DNA of 64,000 nt from Daphnia carinata (taxonomy: Eukaryota; Arthropoda; Branchiopoda; Diplostraca; Daphniidae): positions 8,780,778-8,844,777 of the forward strand of contig NC_081336.1 of NCBI RefSeq assembly GCF_022539665.2. The letters run 5' to 3'. The translations under genes and the position numbers were made by a program. Below are positions 1 through 30,956 of the stretch, one piece after another; the first letter of the stretch is position 1; every line of letters begins with the position of its first letter. Under the pieces are notes generated by a model, which saw only the letters and a program-made list of their open reading frames with translations, was not told the origin of the DNA and searched no databases.

Positions 1-583
1 TTTCAGGCATGTCAACTTAACTTAAATTGTGCTAAGATTATTGAACCACGATTTTGCTTCCAAACAATTAAATGCAAAAAAAGTCTTATTATTTAGCTGT
101 TGTTCAATCTTTTGGCTTGCTGGTCCATTTCCCACACCATTTCTTCCTGATGATGTCAGCATCGTAACACCATGCAGACAGATGCAGGTTGCAGTCCACA
201 GAACTGTGTCATATGAAATTGGTCGAGGGCATTCAACCAGTGGAATCTAGAAAACTTGAATCCTCTGGTCTGTTGATTATCAATGGTTGGGCCAAATTTT
301 TATCTAGGAAATGCCAGCTTGAAATGTTTTGTCTGGTTCGCTAATCATGGTTCACATCCAGCCATGTGATTCTTCTCCCCTCTTTCTTTACCTACCGACG
401 TCACGACACTCGAAAATGAATTGCGTGCTCAAGAAAGATCTATTGCTCGGTCGACGAGAAATTTACGGCACGCAAAAGTGATTTACGTTGTATTTGCTCG
501 CATGATCACGCGTTTGCACTTTGTAAGAGAAAAGTACCCATGGCATCAAATCGTTCAGAGCAGTCACTAAATGAAAACTGTAG
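1..583. other. Upstream or intronic DNA, no gene recognised
   Basis: I see no recognisable coding exon here. The stretch most likely belongs to the 5' intron or upstream DNA of the large LDL-receptor-family gene, because that gene's first visible exon begins after an AG at 582-583 and lacks a signal peptide. Confidence 0.4.
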
Positions 584-17954
<17,371 letters not shown>

Positions 17955-19470
17955 AGTTAAAGCACAAAAAAAGAGATTCCTGGACTGATGACGCGCACGA
18001 TTACAAGTGTGGCAGCGCCTGTCTGAGTGACATCGAGTGATAAGATTCAAACACACATCCACACGTTTTGTCTGAAAGGGGAAATAGGCAATTTATGGCA
18101 ATACTATGCCGACAGTTTTTGTTAAACATACAGACAGACCCGTTCAAGTCCGTTCTTGCTTCCAGCAAGATCATTTTTTAATCGAAATTTTTTCGGGATT
18201 AATTAATGTCATTAATTAATTCTTCCTTTGTTGTTGATTTATTATTTTTTTTTTTTTTTCTTCATTTTCTTTTCTCGTTTTATCGTCAGGACACATCCCC
18301 CCTCCCTCCCTCAATGCTTCTGAAGTATCTCCACCATGTTCTTACCTATTCTTCCTATTTTTTAAGTTTACCCCTATTATTACTTAAAATTTCCTGTGCC
18401 GTCCAATTTTGTATTCCTCTTATTCACATTCTCTGGGGTTCTTCTATTTATTTTATTTCTATTTTTTTTTTTTTTTTTTTTTTTTTTTTCAATTTTAGTT
18501 TTTGTCCCGATGGCATTGGAACAAAACAAACATCACAACGCAAAAGCGTAAAGCACAATTTTCAAAAGAGAAAAACACAAGTCTTAGATTATTTTGAGGA
18601 CACCGTATTAAGAAGAAAAAAAAAAAAGAAAGAAATGTGTACAGGATTTGTTTTGTTTTTTATCATTATTATTATTAACAATTTTTTTTTTTGTAACCAT
18701 TCACAATCAGATTGATCCCTTTTCCTTCTGAACAACAGTAATATTCAATTTTCTTAATCGACCAAAAGTGTTGGAGGGAAGCAAAGCCAAGTACAGTACA
18801 TATTTGAAAAAAAATTGGACTGAAACTAGGACGGGGCCAAATGAGAAAAAAAGAAAGTGGTTGTTGTGAAAGGAAAAAAACGTTTAATGCCTTGTAGATT
18901 TTTACTCCTTTTTTTTCTTCTTCTTTTCTTATTATTGATGTATTGTTCTTATGCAAATGAGCATCGTGTTAAAAACAAACAAGAAAATGCACACACACAC
19001 ACACAAAAATGAAGGAAATGGAGAGGAAAATCATAATCAAGCTTAGCCGTCGGCTGCCTTAAAAAAAGACGTACACAAAACACGCAAACACACCTTGGGA
19101 AAGAATGATTGCATTTGAAAAACAATTTCCTCTGTGTGGGTGTTGTGTCATAATAATAATCGAATATTTAACCTTTTTTTTTTTTTTTTTTTTTTCTTCC
19201 TTTTCATCACCACACGAAGAAAGGCCCCAAACATGTGTTTTTGTAATCCCTACTATTTTTTTTTTTTTAAGCAATCCTTTCAGTTCCCTTGACCGAAATT
19301 CATTCGTCTATTCCTCCTCCCTACCTACATTGGGGTCTCTTTTTTTTTTTTTTTATTGGTCCCTCCGAATCCCAAGCCTGTATCCCTCCCTATTGACCGA
19401 GCATGTTGAACTGCTATCAGATATGTTTCTATCTTAACTCTATATTGCAATAAACGGATTAAAGTTCTAA
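17955..19470 (+). other. LRP1 3' untranslated region
   Basis: About 1.5 kb without a convincing coding exon, rich in poly-T and poly-A runs plus a short CA repeat near 18988. It ends at a canonical poly(A) signal and is read as the LRP1 3' UTR, by position. Confidence 0.55.
19449..19454 (+). terminator. AATAAA poly(A) signal (LRP1)
   Basis: This AATAAA is the last signal before the next gene. A possible start codon of that gene lies only 18 bases further on (19472), so the two transcription units would be almost contiguous. Confidence 0.5.
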
Positions 19471-19471
19471 T

Positions 19472-22236
<2,765 letters not shown>

Positions 22237-22530
22237 CGTGAAGTCGTAGTATGTTTAGTCAAGTTCAAGCACGTGAAACTTTGTTTTTCTATGCAGAGGC
22301 ACAGTCAATCTATGACTATATGCTCTACAGTTATTTCTGGTCATAGCTGGATAGTAGAACTCATTGAAAATATATTGGAAGAAGCAGTGAATTCTATATT
22401 TACATTTTTTCTATGATTTAATGAACAAGAAAGGGATATTTTCAGAACTTCCATATTTTACTCTTCTTTCTGTAATTAGAGATTTGTATGTTAAGGTGTA
22501 CGGGCTTATTTTTTTCCACGATTATGGGCC
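22237..22530 (+). other. 3' flank of the CUB gene
   Basis: AT-rich sequence after the stop codon. I see no gene in it; it is probably 3' UTR grading into intergenic DNA. Confidence 0.35.
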
Positions 22531-22648
22531 ACGTTACCCGTGGCGTTCGTAGCGGGATTTTTTGGAACCATCCTGGTGTAGAGATACGGGTCTATTTTAT
22601 CACTCTTATGCGCTACGTTACCCGTGGCGTTCGTAGCGGGATTTTTTG
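22531..22648. repeat. Direct repeat, 34-base copies spaced 84 bases apart
   Basis: An identical 34-base segment starting ACGTTACCCGTGGCGTTCGT occurs at 22531-22564 and 22615-22648. The 50 bases between are only partly similar (TACGGG and CGGGCTTATTT-like pieces recur), so this looks like a decaying tandem duplication. It sits at the edge of the tRNA-like cluster. Function unknown. Confidence 0.85.
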
Positions 22649-22732
22649 TAACCATTCTAAACGCATTTTACTGCCCTTACGCGTTAGTCATAACGTCATA
22701 TTACACTCGATTTAAATAAAAACATAAGCAAC

Positions 22733-22792
22733 AGGGTATAACGTAGAGCGTCTGTTTACGAAACTAAAAGTCTTAGGTTCAACCCTCAAGAC
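22733..22792 (+). other. tRNA-like element 1
   Basis: It has a D-arm-like GTAGAGCG followed 30 bases later by a B-box-like GGTTCAACCC inside a T-arm-like context. The folding is poor, so this is a degenerate tRNA-related sequence rather than a functional gene. Confidence 0.4.
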
Positions 22793-22965
22793 GAAGGTGC
22801 GTTGATATCACGAAATTGAAGAAAAATATTGCCATTTGTTAAATTTGTTGTAGAGGGATTTGGAAGCAAAATATTAATTTACCTTGAACGATATGCTACT
22901 AAATAATTCTAAGTGTTACAGGTTGCCTTTAAATTATAAGAAAAGATGGCTCCTAATATTGTGTG

Positions 22966-23035
22966 AATTATGGCCCAATGGTTGGGCGTCGTCTTAGAAT
23001 GTCGGAAGTACATGGTTCGGAACCTTGTAGAGTCA
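22966..23035 (+). other. tRNA-like element 2
   Basis: Carries the cluster's A-box/D-arm core as TGGCCCAATGGTTGGGC, whose ends pair, and a B-box-like GGTTCGGAACC 36 bases downstream. Its 3' flank (GAGTCAAC) resembles that of element 4, pointing to common descent. Confidence 0.5.
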
Positions 23036-23192
23036 ACTTTAACAATGTATGCAATTTATCCAAAAAATTTAATAGTTGAATAGTCGAACTTTGATAGTTA
23101 TCATAAATGTTTTCCTTCACTTCATTAGATCTAATGCAAGTTCCACTAATCCTCCAAATGAGAAAACAAATATTGTGTAAGCAACAAACATG

Positions 23193-23262
23193 TGATACAC
23201 GGCTCAATGGTTGAGCGTCGGCTACGTATGCCGAATGGCCAAGGTTCAAATCTGCACTGAAA
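23193..23262 (+). other. tRNA-like element 3 (Thr-like anticodon loop)
   Basis: D-arm GGCTCAATGGTTGAGC is followed by a perfect 5-bp anticodon stem TCGGC/GCCGA around the 7-base loop TACGTAT, putting CGT (Thr) in the anticodon position. The B box is GGTTCAAATCT. Acceptor pairing is weak. Confidence 0.55.
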
Positions 23263-23383
23263 ATAGCAATTAACTACCTGGTGTACAAGCGGTTTAATAA
23301 TTAATTCGCGTTACTGTGAATTATTATTGCAAGTGTAAAGAAGTTACCTTGAATTTATTTGCAAACGCGTAACGTGAAAAATG

Positions 23384-23455
23384 TGACTCATGGCTCAACG
23401 GTTGAGCATCGGCGCGGTATGCTGAAGATTTGGTGTTCGATCCCCAAAAGAGTCA
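23384..23455 (+). other. tRNA-like element 4 (Thr-like anticodon loop)
   Basis: The acceptor ends pair (GACTC at 385-389 with GAGTC at 450-454). The D-arm is GGCTCAACGGTTGAGC. The anticodon stem TCGGC/GCTGA encloses GCGGTAT, with GGT in the anticodon position, and the B box is TGTTCGATCCC. Position 33 is not T. There is no TTTT terminator just downstream. Confidence 0.6.
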
Positions 23456-23702
23456 AATTATATTCTAATGTGGTAACAAATTTATTCGTGAAAATTCCCT
23501 TCATATGAAACCTTGAATGAGTAAAGCTAATGAGGCTTAAGCAAAGGTGTGTATAATCAACATCACAAGGATCTCACTTGATAAAGTGAAATAATACAAG
23601 TTAGAAGAAGAACATATCATATGTGGTTATATACAAGTAAATTTATCAATTTGTAAAAATTAAGCAATAATTTATTTCTTCAATACTGTTGTTACAGATA
23701 TA

Positions 23703-23776
23703 CAATCGTGGGATTTGAACCCAAGGTATACAGCTTACCAATGCAATACTGTACCAATGAGCTACTATTGATGTGA
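23703..23776 (-). other. tRNA-like element 5
   Basis: On the minus strand the order is A-box-like TAGCTCATTGGTACAG, a TTGGTAA loop, then a perfect B box GGTTCAAATCC with GGG/CCC pairing in the T stem. The anticodon stem is broken. Confidence 0.5.
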
Positions 23777-23832
23777 CATGAAGATCTATATCTTTAACAC
23801 ATTAAGGTAGCTATGCCGAGGAGTCAATAGAA

Positions 23833-23933
23833 AACCTAATCCCAATGGGGGGATATAGGGGGGCAGATGCCAGAAGGGCAAGGCATCCGCTTCCCAACTC
23901 GAAGGTTCCTGGTTCGAATCCCAGGTCAGGTTT
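23833..23933 (+). other. tRNA-like element 6 with perfect T-arm
   Basis: The T-arm is intact: CCTGG-TTCGAAT-CCAGG, with a consensus B box. AACCT at 23834 can pair with AGGTT near 23927. The roughly 100-base span would need a long variable arm (Leu/Ser-like) or an insertion. The element differs in sequence from the Thr-like members. Confidence 0.5.
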
Positions 23934-24284
23934 CCGATTCCACAGGCTTCCTACCTTCCCAGGTGTCACGATTCCACGGGGCCAGTCGAGTTGGGAAACT
24001 TCGTGCGAAGCACGCGAACGGATATTTTGCCAACGGTTTCTATAGTAATTAGTAAAAAAGTCTAATAAATAAGCTATGTTCCTCTTTATTGAGTAATTTG
24101 AAACTGGTATATTTTACAACGGATTTTAATCGTAGGCGTTAAACTCTTTCGAGTTAGATCATAGTGATGCACATATATTCCAACATATGGAAAACGTTTA
24201 CATGGTGCTTGTTATATTTGAATGTATATACCTATTTTAATACATTGTTTCATTTGAATCTATTATTTGTATTATTGATTCGTT

Positions 24285-24350
24285 TTGGAGTTGAACCCTT
24301 AACCTTCGGCGTACAATGCCGATGCTCAACCAGTGAGCTATGAAGCCTAT
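24285..24350 (-). other. tRNA-like element 7 (Thr-like, anticodon TGT)
   Basis: Minus strand: D-arm TAGCTCACTGGTTGAGCA, perfect anticodon stem TCGGC/GCCGA with loop ATTGTAC (TGT, Thr), and B box GGTTCAACTCC. It closely matches elements 3 and 4 but lies in opposite orientation. Confidence 0.58.
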
Positions 24351-24514
24351 TTTCACTTTGTCTGTTTTTCTTGATCTATTAAGGACAACATATTTACACT
24401 TAGAATAATTTTTGTTGCATGGTTGAAGATAAATATATATTAGCTCATTCGTATTCGGGATATATTCAGTTATGAGGAGACATAAATATTTCCTTTACGA
24501 TTTTGCTGAGTTGC

Positions 24515-24585
24515 ATATTAGATTTGAACACGAGGCCTTTAAAACCACAAACCAATGCTCTACCACAAAGCTATAGACCACGTAC
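24515..24585 (-). other. tRNA-like element 8
   Basis: Minus strand: A-box-like TAGCTTTGTGGTAGAGC, a TTGTGG loop, and B-box-like GTTCAAATCT. The stems are only partly paired. It is a degenerate member of the cluster. Confidence 0.45.
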
Positions 24586-24686
24586 GTTGAGTGCATATGG
24601 TTAACATATTTTTTTACGAGCTTACAAAAATTCCCTTAACTAAATTTTATTGTTATATTTTCTAGTAATAGTGATTTTTTCCATGT

Positions 24687-24764
24687 AACTCATAGCTCAA
24701 TGGTTGAGCAGCGCTGCAGCGGTAATACACGCCAAAGGTTCAGGGATCGATACCCGAATGAGTT
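24687..24764 (+). other. tRNA-like element 9 with 7-bp acceptor stem
   Basis: AACTCAT at 24687-24693 pairs perfectly with ATGAGTT at 24758-24764. The D-arm is AGCTCAATGGTTGAGC and the T-loop region is GGGATCGATACCC. The anticodon arm is irregular. At 78 bases it is tRNA-sized. Confidence 0.6.
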
Positions 24765-26530
24765 CAACTACAAATCAAACAAAGTAGTAAATTTAGGTGA
24801 TAAAGTAATACAACTGTTGTACGTAATGATACATTGTTATGTGGTGAGAGCAATAATATACTGCGGAGTATATAATTGGAATACGATTTAGAATCATACT
24901 AACCATAAGTAAATTGCAGATTAAAGTGAGAATATTGCACGAGTCATGTATAGAGAATTACAACTTAAGAAAAAATAAGTACAAGTTTTAGGACTCTTGT
25001 TAAGTTTTTTTTATTTAAACATTTATGCATCAGCTAAAGAAAAACACCTTGGTGTAGCGTCTAAAGCCGGCTAAAGTTGAACACAAACTCTGTATGAATG
25101 AAAAGTATTAATCAAATAGCTCCAGTTTCAGTCATTTTCTGTTCTACGCTGCATGATAAAAATAAGGATTTAGACCTCATCTTACAATATATACATATAA
25201 ATAAGTTTAGATAAGGAAATAAATAGATACAAAATATACTAAAGGGTTAACTAATTATGGAACACTTTCAGTCATTTCACCTAGAGTATTGGTTTTGCTG
25301 CATTTCTTCAAATGTATTTTTACAGTCCTAGAATATTCGACCAATTATTGCTGTCAAGTATATTTCCACACAGAGATCACTGATCAACATTCCATGGCCT
25401 ACAACCTAAAAGTAACGGAGGTACATGTTAGTCTGCCTGGAATTAAAATTAATGTAAAATGCCATTCATGGCTACTAATTCCTGCTCACAAGCAAGTTGG
25501 TAACCTAGAACAAGCAATTTTCTTATTAGTCTTGCTACCAATCTAAAATGAATGTCTTGTATCAAACGTTCATTCAATTCCATTGTATCTTCTATGGAAA
25601 GGTATTAGATGTTCAAATATATTGACTTAAAACAAAAAAACAAGCTTTGAATAACATTAGCTAAAACCCTTTATGACAACCAAATTACCCACAATTACTT
25701 GATTAGAGGAATCTCTGGTAATGTTAAGATTCCATTTCCAAGTCCCACCAAAATGGCATTAAAAATATCAAGTTCCCATGTCTTTGACATCAAATACTTT
25801 TTCCACAAATGGAACCAATAGAGGTTAATAAGATAACAAAGAGACATCAATAATTGAAATAAATGATGCAGCAAAGAATTGTACTGCTATCTTTTCTTAC
25901 CAAGTGGTATCGTCACTGTAAAGTTAATCCATCATTGTTCATGTGAATGTATTTGCCGGTGATATTGGACAGTTCTTCAGCAGCAGGGCTTTCCTTAGGT
26001 ATCTTGGATAAAGAGCCAACATTCTAATTTGGAGATGTAATTTAACCATAAGTTGAAAATTTAGCCTTCAACACAAGTACCACATATTTAACCTGTATGA
26101 CGATCTCATGGAATTTCCTTGCAATGCACCCAAGCACTACCACAACACAATCATAGCTCCGAATAAACTCTGCAATTAAAGTGTGAAATTAGACATGACG
26201 AACTCTCGTACATACCGTAATTTTCTAGAAAGCTTTCCAATAGGTTATTGTTGTTGGTTGTCTGACAAACAAAATTGGCATAACTGCCAATCAACAAATG
26301 CAATATTTAGTGGACTCTTCCTTCTCTGGATTGAGGTCTATTTAAATCCACCCTTTGTACACTTAGCATTTGCTTGCAGAGCACACAAACAATTTTCTGG
26401 TAAACTACTCTATTTGTAATCATGGTTCTGTTCTGCAGAACACTATACAGATGATAAGACATTCCTCTATGCAGCATGCAAGCAATGATGCTGGTTTCAA
26501 ATAAATTTCATCTCAAACTCTAAGTTAATA
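24765..26530. other. AT-rich intergenic DNA
   Basis: No gene recognised. Short open stretches (for example 25289-25546 on +) show no domain and no convincing splice context. The right-hand part is close to the duplicated block that follows. Confidence 0.35.
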
Positions 26531-27027
26531 GAATATTACTCACATAAGCAACCAAATTGAAGAAATGTGAGCAACTCCTCGGAGCCATACACTTTGGCAT
26601 AGGTTATGATACAACAAGCACAACACCTGTAATCAAAAATGGCTCATGTAGCCTGCCAGCAATCCTGTAAATAATAATAAAATCAAAACACATGCAATTA
26701 ACATCAATTATATTGCTTAGACCAAGAACTTATTAATTCGTTTTTTTTTCAATCTGTTAACTGTCAATACAAAGTTGTTGTTGACCTAACCGTGCACCTC
26801 TCTTATGTTTGGGTACTAAAATATAAATTTTGGAACGCCACGATAGTCTGATTCGTCCTTTCAGCACACTTTGAAGAATAAATTGTTTACCTTTTTGTAC
26901 CTTCAATGTGTAAATTGCGAGCTTGCTGTTATAAACATAACAGCTTCCGATAAAACAATGTTTTGTTAGTGGTGTTTCGCGTACAGTGCTCCCCTCTTTA
27001 CCGTTCCACTAGGAGTTGCCATATAAC
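26530..27027 (-). pseudogene. Exon-like fragments of a hydrophobic-protein gene, copy A
   Basis: The minus strand shows two exon-like pieces bounded by splice-like AG and GT sites (about 26545-26665 and 26898-27027). Both align with better-preserved pieces at 32727-32843 and 33089-33222. The copy A pieces contain in-frame stops, so this copy looks decayed. The protein family is not recognised. Confidence 0.35.
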
Positions 27028-27671
27028 CTAAAATAAAAAATAATATGTCAAATCAAAATAAAAACTATAAATCTAAAAAAATAAAAGAAATGCAAAAAAG
27101 ATCAAGTGTTAAAAATAGCCATTTTCTCAGAGAACAGTAAACTGCCGTATTGGTCAAACTAGAACTATTTATCAATTAACCTGAAAGCCCTATAGTATTA
27201 AATTTTCTTAAAACCCTTTCACTTTTTCAAAATTTCTGTTTCAACTCTTGTTTAACAAATAACTGCGAAAATGGCACACTATCTGGAAATATATCGTAAC
27301 ATTTTCAGAAAATACACACCTCACGCAACGCAGCAGGTGCTGTCATTTTAAATTGACGATGAAAACTCAGATCTCCGTCTAATGCAGAATTTCGAAAAAA
27401 AGCTCTATCACATACATTTGGCTTTTAGGCACATGTTCATGGACATTTGCCGCGAACAACTGCGTCGCCATATTCACTCACTATCCATTACTTTTCTTAA
27501 ATCGTTCTAGCGTTAACTAGCGCAGCCCTTTTTTTTCCAGGACTGGCTTAAATGCCACGTACGTGCAATATACTCTGTCAACCCACGCACTTATAGCCAC
27601 CATTGGAAGTATGGACGACCGCGTTTGCGTTGCGTTTGCCAGAAAGCTACACGTACGTGGAAATTTATCAG

Positions 27672-27679
27672 TATAAATA
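27672..27679 (+). promoter_or_regulatory. TATA box of mucin-like gene A
   Basis: TATAAATA lies 59 bases before the ATG. The surrounding GTATAAATAAGGATGCAGAA is identical to the promoter of gene B at 33931-33950, and similarity continues about 100 bases upstream, so this is a conserved core promoter. Confidence 0.8.
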
Positions 27680-27737
27680 AGGATGCAGAAACAGTCGACA
27701 TTTTACACTTGCCTGTTTCTTTCGACAGCGCTGCAAA

Positions 27738-29125
27738 ATGAGACTACTCTCAGTTTTAGTCTTGATAGTTGTTGCCTACGCCATTATCGCGGTAAGTAAC
27801 ATATAAAAAAATTTTTTACCTCTTTTAGTTGATAAGTGATAGAAGCGTTTTAGTAGGCTGACGCTTTTTCGTTGATTGAAAAATAACATACGTTTGAACG
27901 TTGCCGTAAGGTAATTTTTTGTTGATTTGTCCCATTTAATACAAACGTGGAGCTAATTTTGGTAAGAAGGTATAGATTACGTTTACCTGCATATTAGTAG
28001 ATTTTGTTGCGTCTTATGTAGTAAGGCTTTTGTGGAACAGTTTCTGTAGGGTTTGTGTCTGTAAAAAAATTTAATTTCGCTCAAATACGATAAAACTTAA
28101 GAAAACTGTATCACGCAGTTTGCTAAAATTCATATTTAATTTAACCACTGGTTTAACGGTTGTGCGGAATATTTAAAGGTATAACAGAAACTTCAAAGTG
28201 AACAAAGGCTTCGGTTTACGAACGAAAGCAAATAGGAACAGCATAAATTGATGGTAAAATGCAGAAAGACTTTACAGTTACTGTTCCTTTCTCGTATAGA
28301 GAAAGGAATTTACAATCGCAAAATGCTTGCTTTTTGGAATTACAATAACTGATCTTTTAATTACATGGTGCCTATAATTGTAGACTACACTTTCGCTTAT
28401 GCACGAAATCTATTTTTCGGCTGTTACAGGAGGCTCAAACCACCAAGCCGACAACGAAGCCGACGATAAAGCCGACCACAAAACCGACAACGAAGCCGAC
28501 CACAAAACCAACCACCAAGCCAACCACAAAGCCAACCACAAAACCGACTACCAAGCCCACAACTAAACCGACAACCAAGCCCACAACTAAACCGACAACT
28601 AAGCCGACAACTAAGCCAACAACCAAGCCAACAACCAAGCCAACAACCAAGCCAACAACCAAACCAACAACCAAACCAACAACCAAACCAACAACCAAAC
28701 CAACAACCAAGCCAACAACCAAACCAACAACTAAGCCAACCACAAATCCGACTGTAACCACCGTGCCCACAACGACAACTGAACCTGCAATTACAACGAC
28801 AACGGCCGAGCCAACAACGACAACTGCTGAGCCAACAACGACAACTGCTGAGCCAACAACGACAACTGCTGAGCCAACAACGACTACGGCTGAGCCAACA
28901 ACGACTACGGACGAGCCAACAACGACTACGGACGAGCCAACAACTACTACGGCCGAGCCAACAACGACTACGGACGAGCCAACAACGACTACGGACGAGC
29001 CAACAACTACTACGGCTGAGCCAACAACTACTACGGCTGAGCCAACAACGTCTACGGACGAGCCAACAACGACTACGGACGAGCCAACAACAACAACGGC
29101 CGAGCAAACAACAACAACGGCCTAG
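27738..29125 (+). CDS. Secreted Thr/Pro-rich mucin-like repeat protein A
   Basis: Two exons, 27738-27791 and 28430-29125, joined in phase 0, encode about 249 residues. Exon 1 is just a signal peptide (MRLLSVLVLIVVAYAIIA). Exon 2 begins EAQTTKPTTKPT and consists of KPTT repeats, then TTTT[A/D]EP repeats. Such Thr-rich tails are expected to be heavily O-glycosylated. The build (tiny signal-peptide exon, TATA promoter, repeat exon) resembles arthropod mucins and the KPTTT-rich salivary glue proteins of flies, but no orthology is claimed. A TAG stops the frame at 29123-29125, yet the same frame and repeat style continue 30 codons to a TGA at 29216-29218. The gene is a diverged duplicate of the one at 34002-36324. 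Confidence 0.75.
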
Positions 29126-29379
29126 ACAACAACGACGACCGCTGAGTCAAAAACGACGATTGCTGGGCCACCAACAGAATCTACAATTACAACAACGCAA
29201 AATTCAATTTCCAAGTGAACACAATGGCTTGTGCGCTTGAGCTACTTTCCTTTCTTTCCATTTAGTTAGATAAAAAGAAAACTGTAATCTGGCCTATAAA
29301 TCCCGGGTGTAAGGAATTGGCAATACATAATCATTTCAGCAGCAATTTACTATTAAATTATTACGAGTTTTAAGACGTA
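29126..29379 (+). other. Relic repeat tail and 3' flank of gene A
   Basis: 29126-29218 keeps the Thr-rich frame after the TAG stop. 29270-29379 aligns with 36650-36790 downstream of gene B (shared CAGCAGCAAT and CTATAAAtCC motifs), so the duplication includes the 3' flank. Confidence 0.55.
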
Positions 29380-30164
29380 CAGTACCTGCCGAAAGTTTCC
29401 GGACAGCCGAGAGCGGCTTATGGAAAAACCGGTTTTTCTTTAAACTCTTAAAAATATACTAATCATCGGACATAGATGATTGTGAAAATGAAATTTTTCC
29501 TTAAGATTAGTTTTATACATGATTTTTTTTGGGGAATTTTTCTTCACGGGAAAGGCCCCTTAAAATAGCTGGCAAAAGTTTCCGGACAGTCGAGAGGGCC
29601 AGTAGTAAATGGGGCTACTTTGGCTCTCATGTACGCGACGATAAATGGGGCTACGAGGGCGTTTTTGGGCTCAAAAAAAAAAGAGCATCATTTAAACTAT
29701 AATCTAATATGGGATTTTGCATATCATGCCATATGCAGAATCACTTTAATTTCGAGTTAAAAACGGCAAATTTTTATTCCAAGGAAATTTGCGCTATCTT
29801 CTCATCCCGCATAGTTGCCGATTTTCCTATTCCTCTACATAATAAATCGGAGCGGAAAATTTTTTTTAGAGCCTATAGCGGCTGCTGCTGCCGCTGTAGC
29901 GCCCTTGAATATTTTCCGCTCCGATTTAAAAAGTAGATAAATAGGAAAATCGGCAACTATACTACTTTTGCCAGCTATTTTAAGGGGCCTTTCCCGTGAA
30001 AGAAAAATTCCCCCAAAAAAATCATGTATAAAACTAATCTTAAGGAAAAATTTCATTTTCACAATCATCTATGTCCGATGATTAGTATATTTTTAAGAGT
30101 TTAAAGAAAAACCGGTTTTTCCATAAGCCGCTCTCGGCTGTCCGGAAACTTTCGGCAGGTACTG
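29380..30164. mobile_element. Tc1/mariner-type foldback MITE, 785 bp, TA target duplication
   Basis: The element starts CAGTACCTGCCGAAAGTTTC and ends with its reverse complement, flanked on both sides by TA (29378-29379, 30165-30166). Terminal inverted repeats are about 200 bases (29380-29580 and 29964-30164). A second, inner inverted repeat (about 29811-29866 against 29911-29960) surrounds a GCGGC/GCCGC apical hairpin. The unique part, 29581-29810, repeats the TTTCCGGACAG motif once more. There is no transposase ORF, so it is non-autonomous. The CAGT ends and TA duplication fit Tc1/mariner elements. Confidence 0.88.
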
Positions 30165-30956
30165 TACCTCAAATTGTTTCGCAACACGTTTTTTTTTTTC
30201 GGGAGGAATTGCCTTTACGCAAAAGTATATTCAAGTTAACAACAACCATCATGTCACTCGAATTAAATTTGCCCCCATTGACCGTTAAACCGAATAGATA
30301 GTCCCAATAAACAACCTTGTAAGCAACTAAAACAGTTCAAAATTTGCCATCTACAAAAGAAAAGTGAAAGAGCAGAAAAAGCCGACCAAACACAGATTTC
30401 ATTATTCCCGGTTTCCTTTTCACATTGGGCGAACGTGAGACGAACGAAATTCTATCGGCGCTGGGAGTGAAAATAAGCTAACAAACGTAGTCGCGAATTT
30501 CACGGCGAATGAATCCCGGAGTTCACGACTATGTAACGGAGAAAAACAAGATATCTCACAAACTATCGCCCACTTGGTTGGGGTAGCTCGTATGCAATTG
30601 GCTCAATGCAAAAGCAAATGACTTGGCAATCGCACACAAAAATAAAACGGGCGTTATGCTGACGCATTGTGGTTTTCTATGGCAATGCAATAGCTCAGTT
30701 GCTTGGGGAGCTTCGCTGTGGAATGAATTCAGAGCAGCGAAATGAAACCAGGAGATAACGTAACGTGACAAAAGCCCATAAATTGGCAACACCAGACTGT
30801 TTCCATTTCCCTCCCACCTCCTCTTGACGGAATGCAATTGTCACAACGTGAAACGTTGACGGTCAACACCAGGGTGTGATTAAATAAAAAAATGGGCACT
30901 AGAGATAGGCAACGCGAAACCATGGGTTGGTTGAGAATATTTTAAGATTTGCCTGC
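30165..30956. other. Duplicated 3' flank, copy A
   Basis: Non-coding. Segments match the gene B flank: the GTTTCGCAACA stretch right after the element against 36771-36790, and 30690-30870 against 36830-36975 (shared GCTTGG.GAGCTTC, TTTCCCT, CTTGACGGAA and GTCACAACG). Confidence 0.5.

Noticed and set aside
22531-22648. CRISPR-like array
   Set aside because: Only two repeats, a long partly similar spacer, and a eukaryotic context.
22733-24764. Mitochondrial DNA insertion as the source of the tRNA-like cluster
   Set aside because: The elements carry Pol III-type A and B boxes and standard T-loops. No mitochondrial protein or rRNA sequence lies between them.
28424-29107. Long minus-strand ORFs rich in Val/Gly or Cys/Trp/Leu across mucin gene A (and 34626-35324 and 35644-36216 across gene B)
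   Set aside because: They are the antisense of ACN/CCN Thr-Pro repeats, which contain no stop triplets on the reverse strand. They lack starts, splice context and plausible protein composition.
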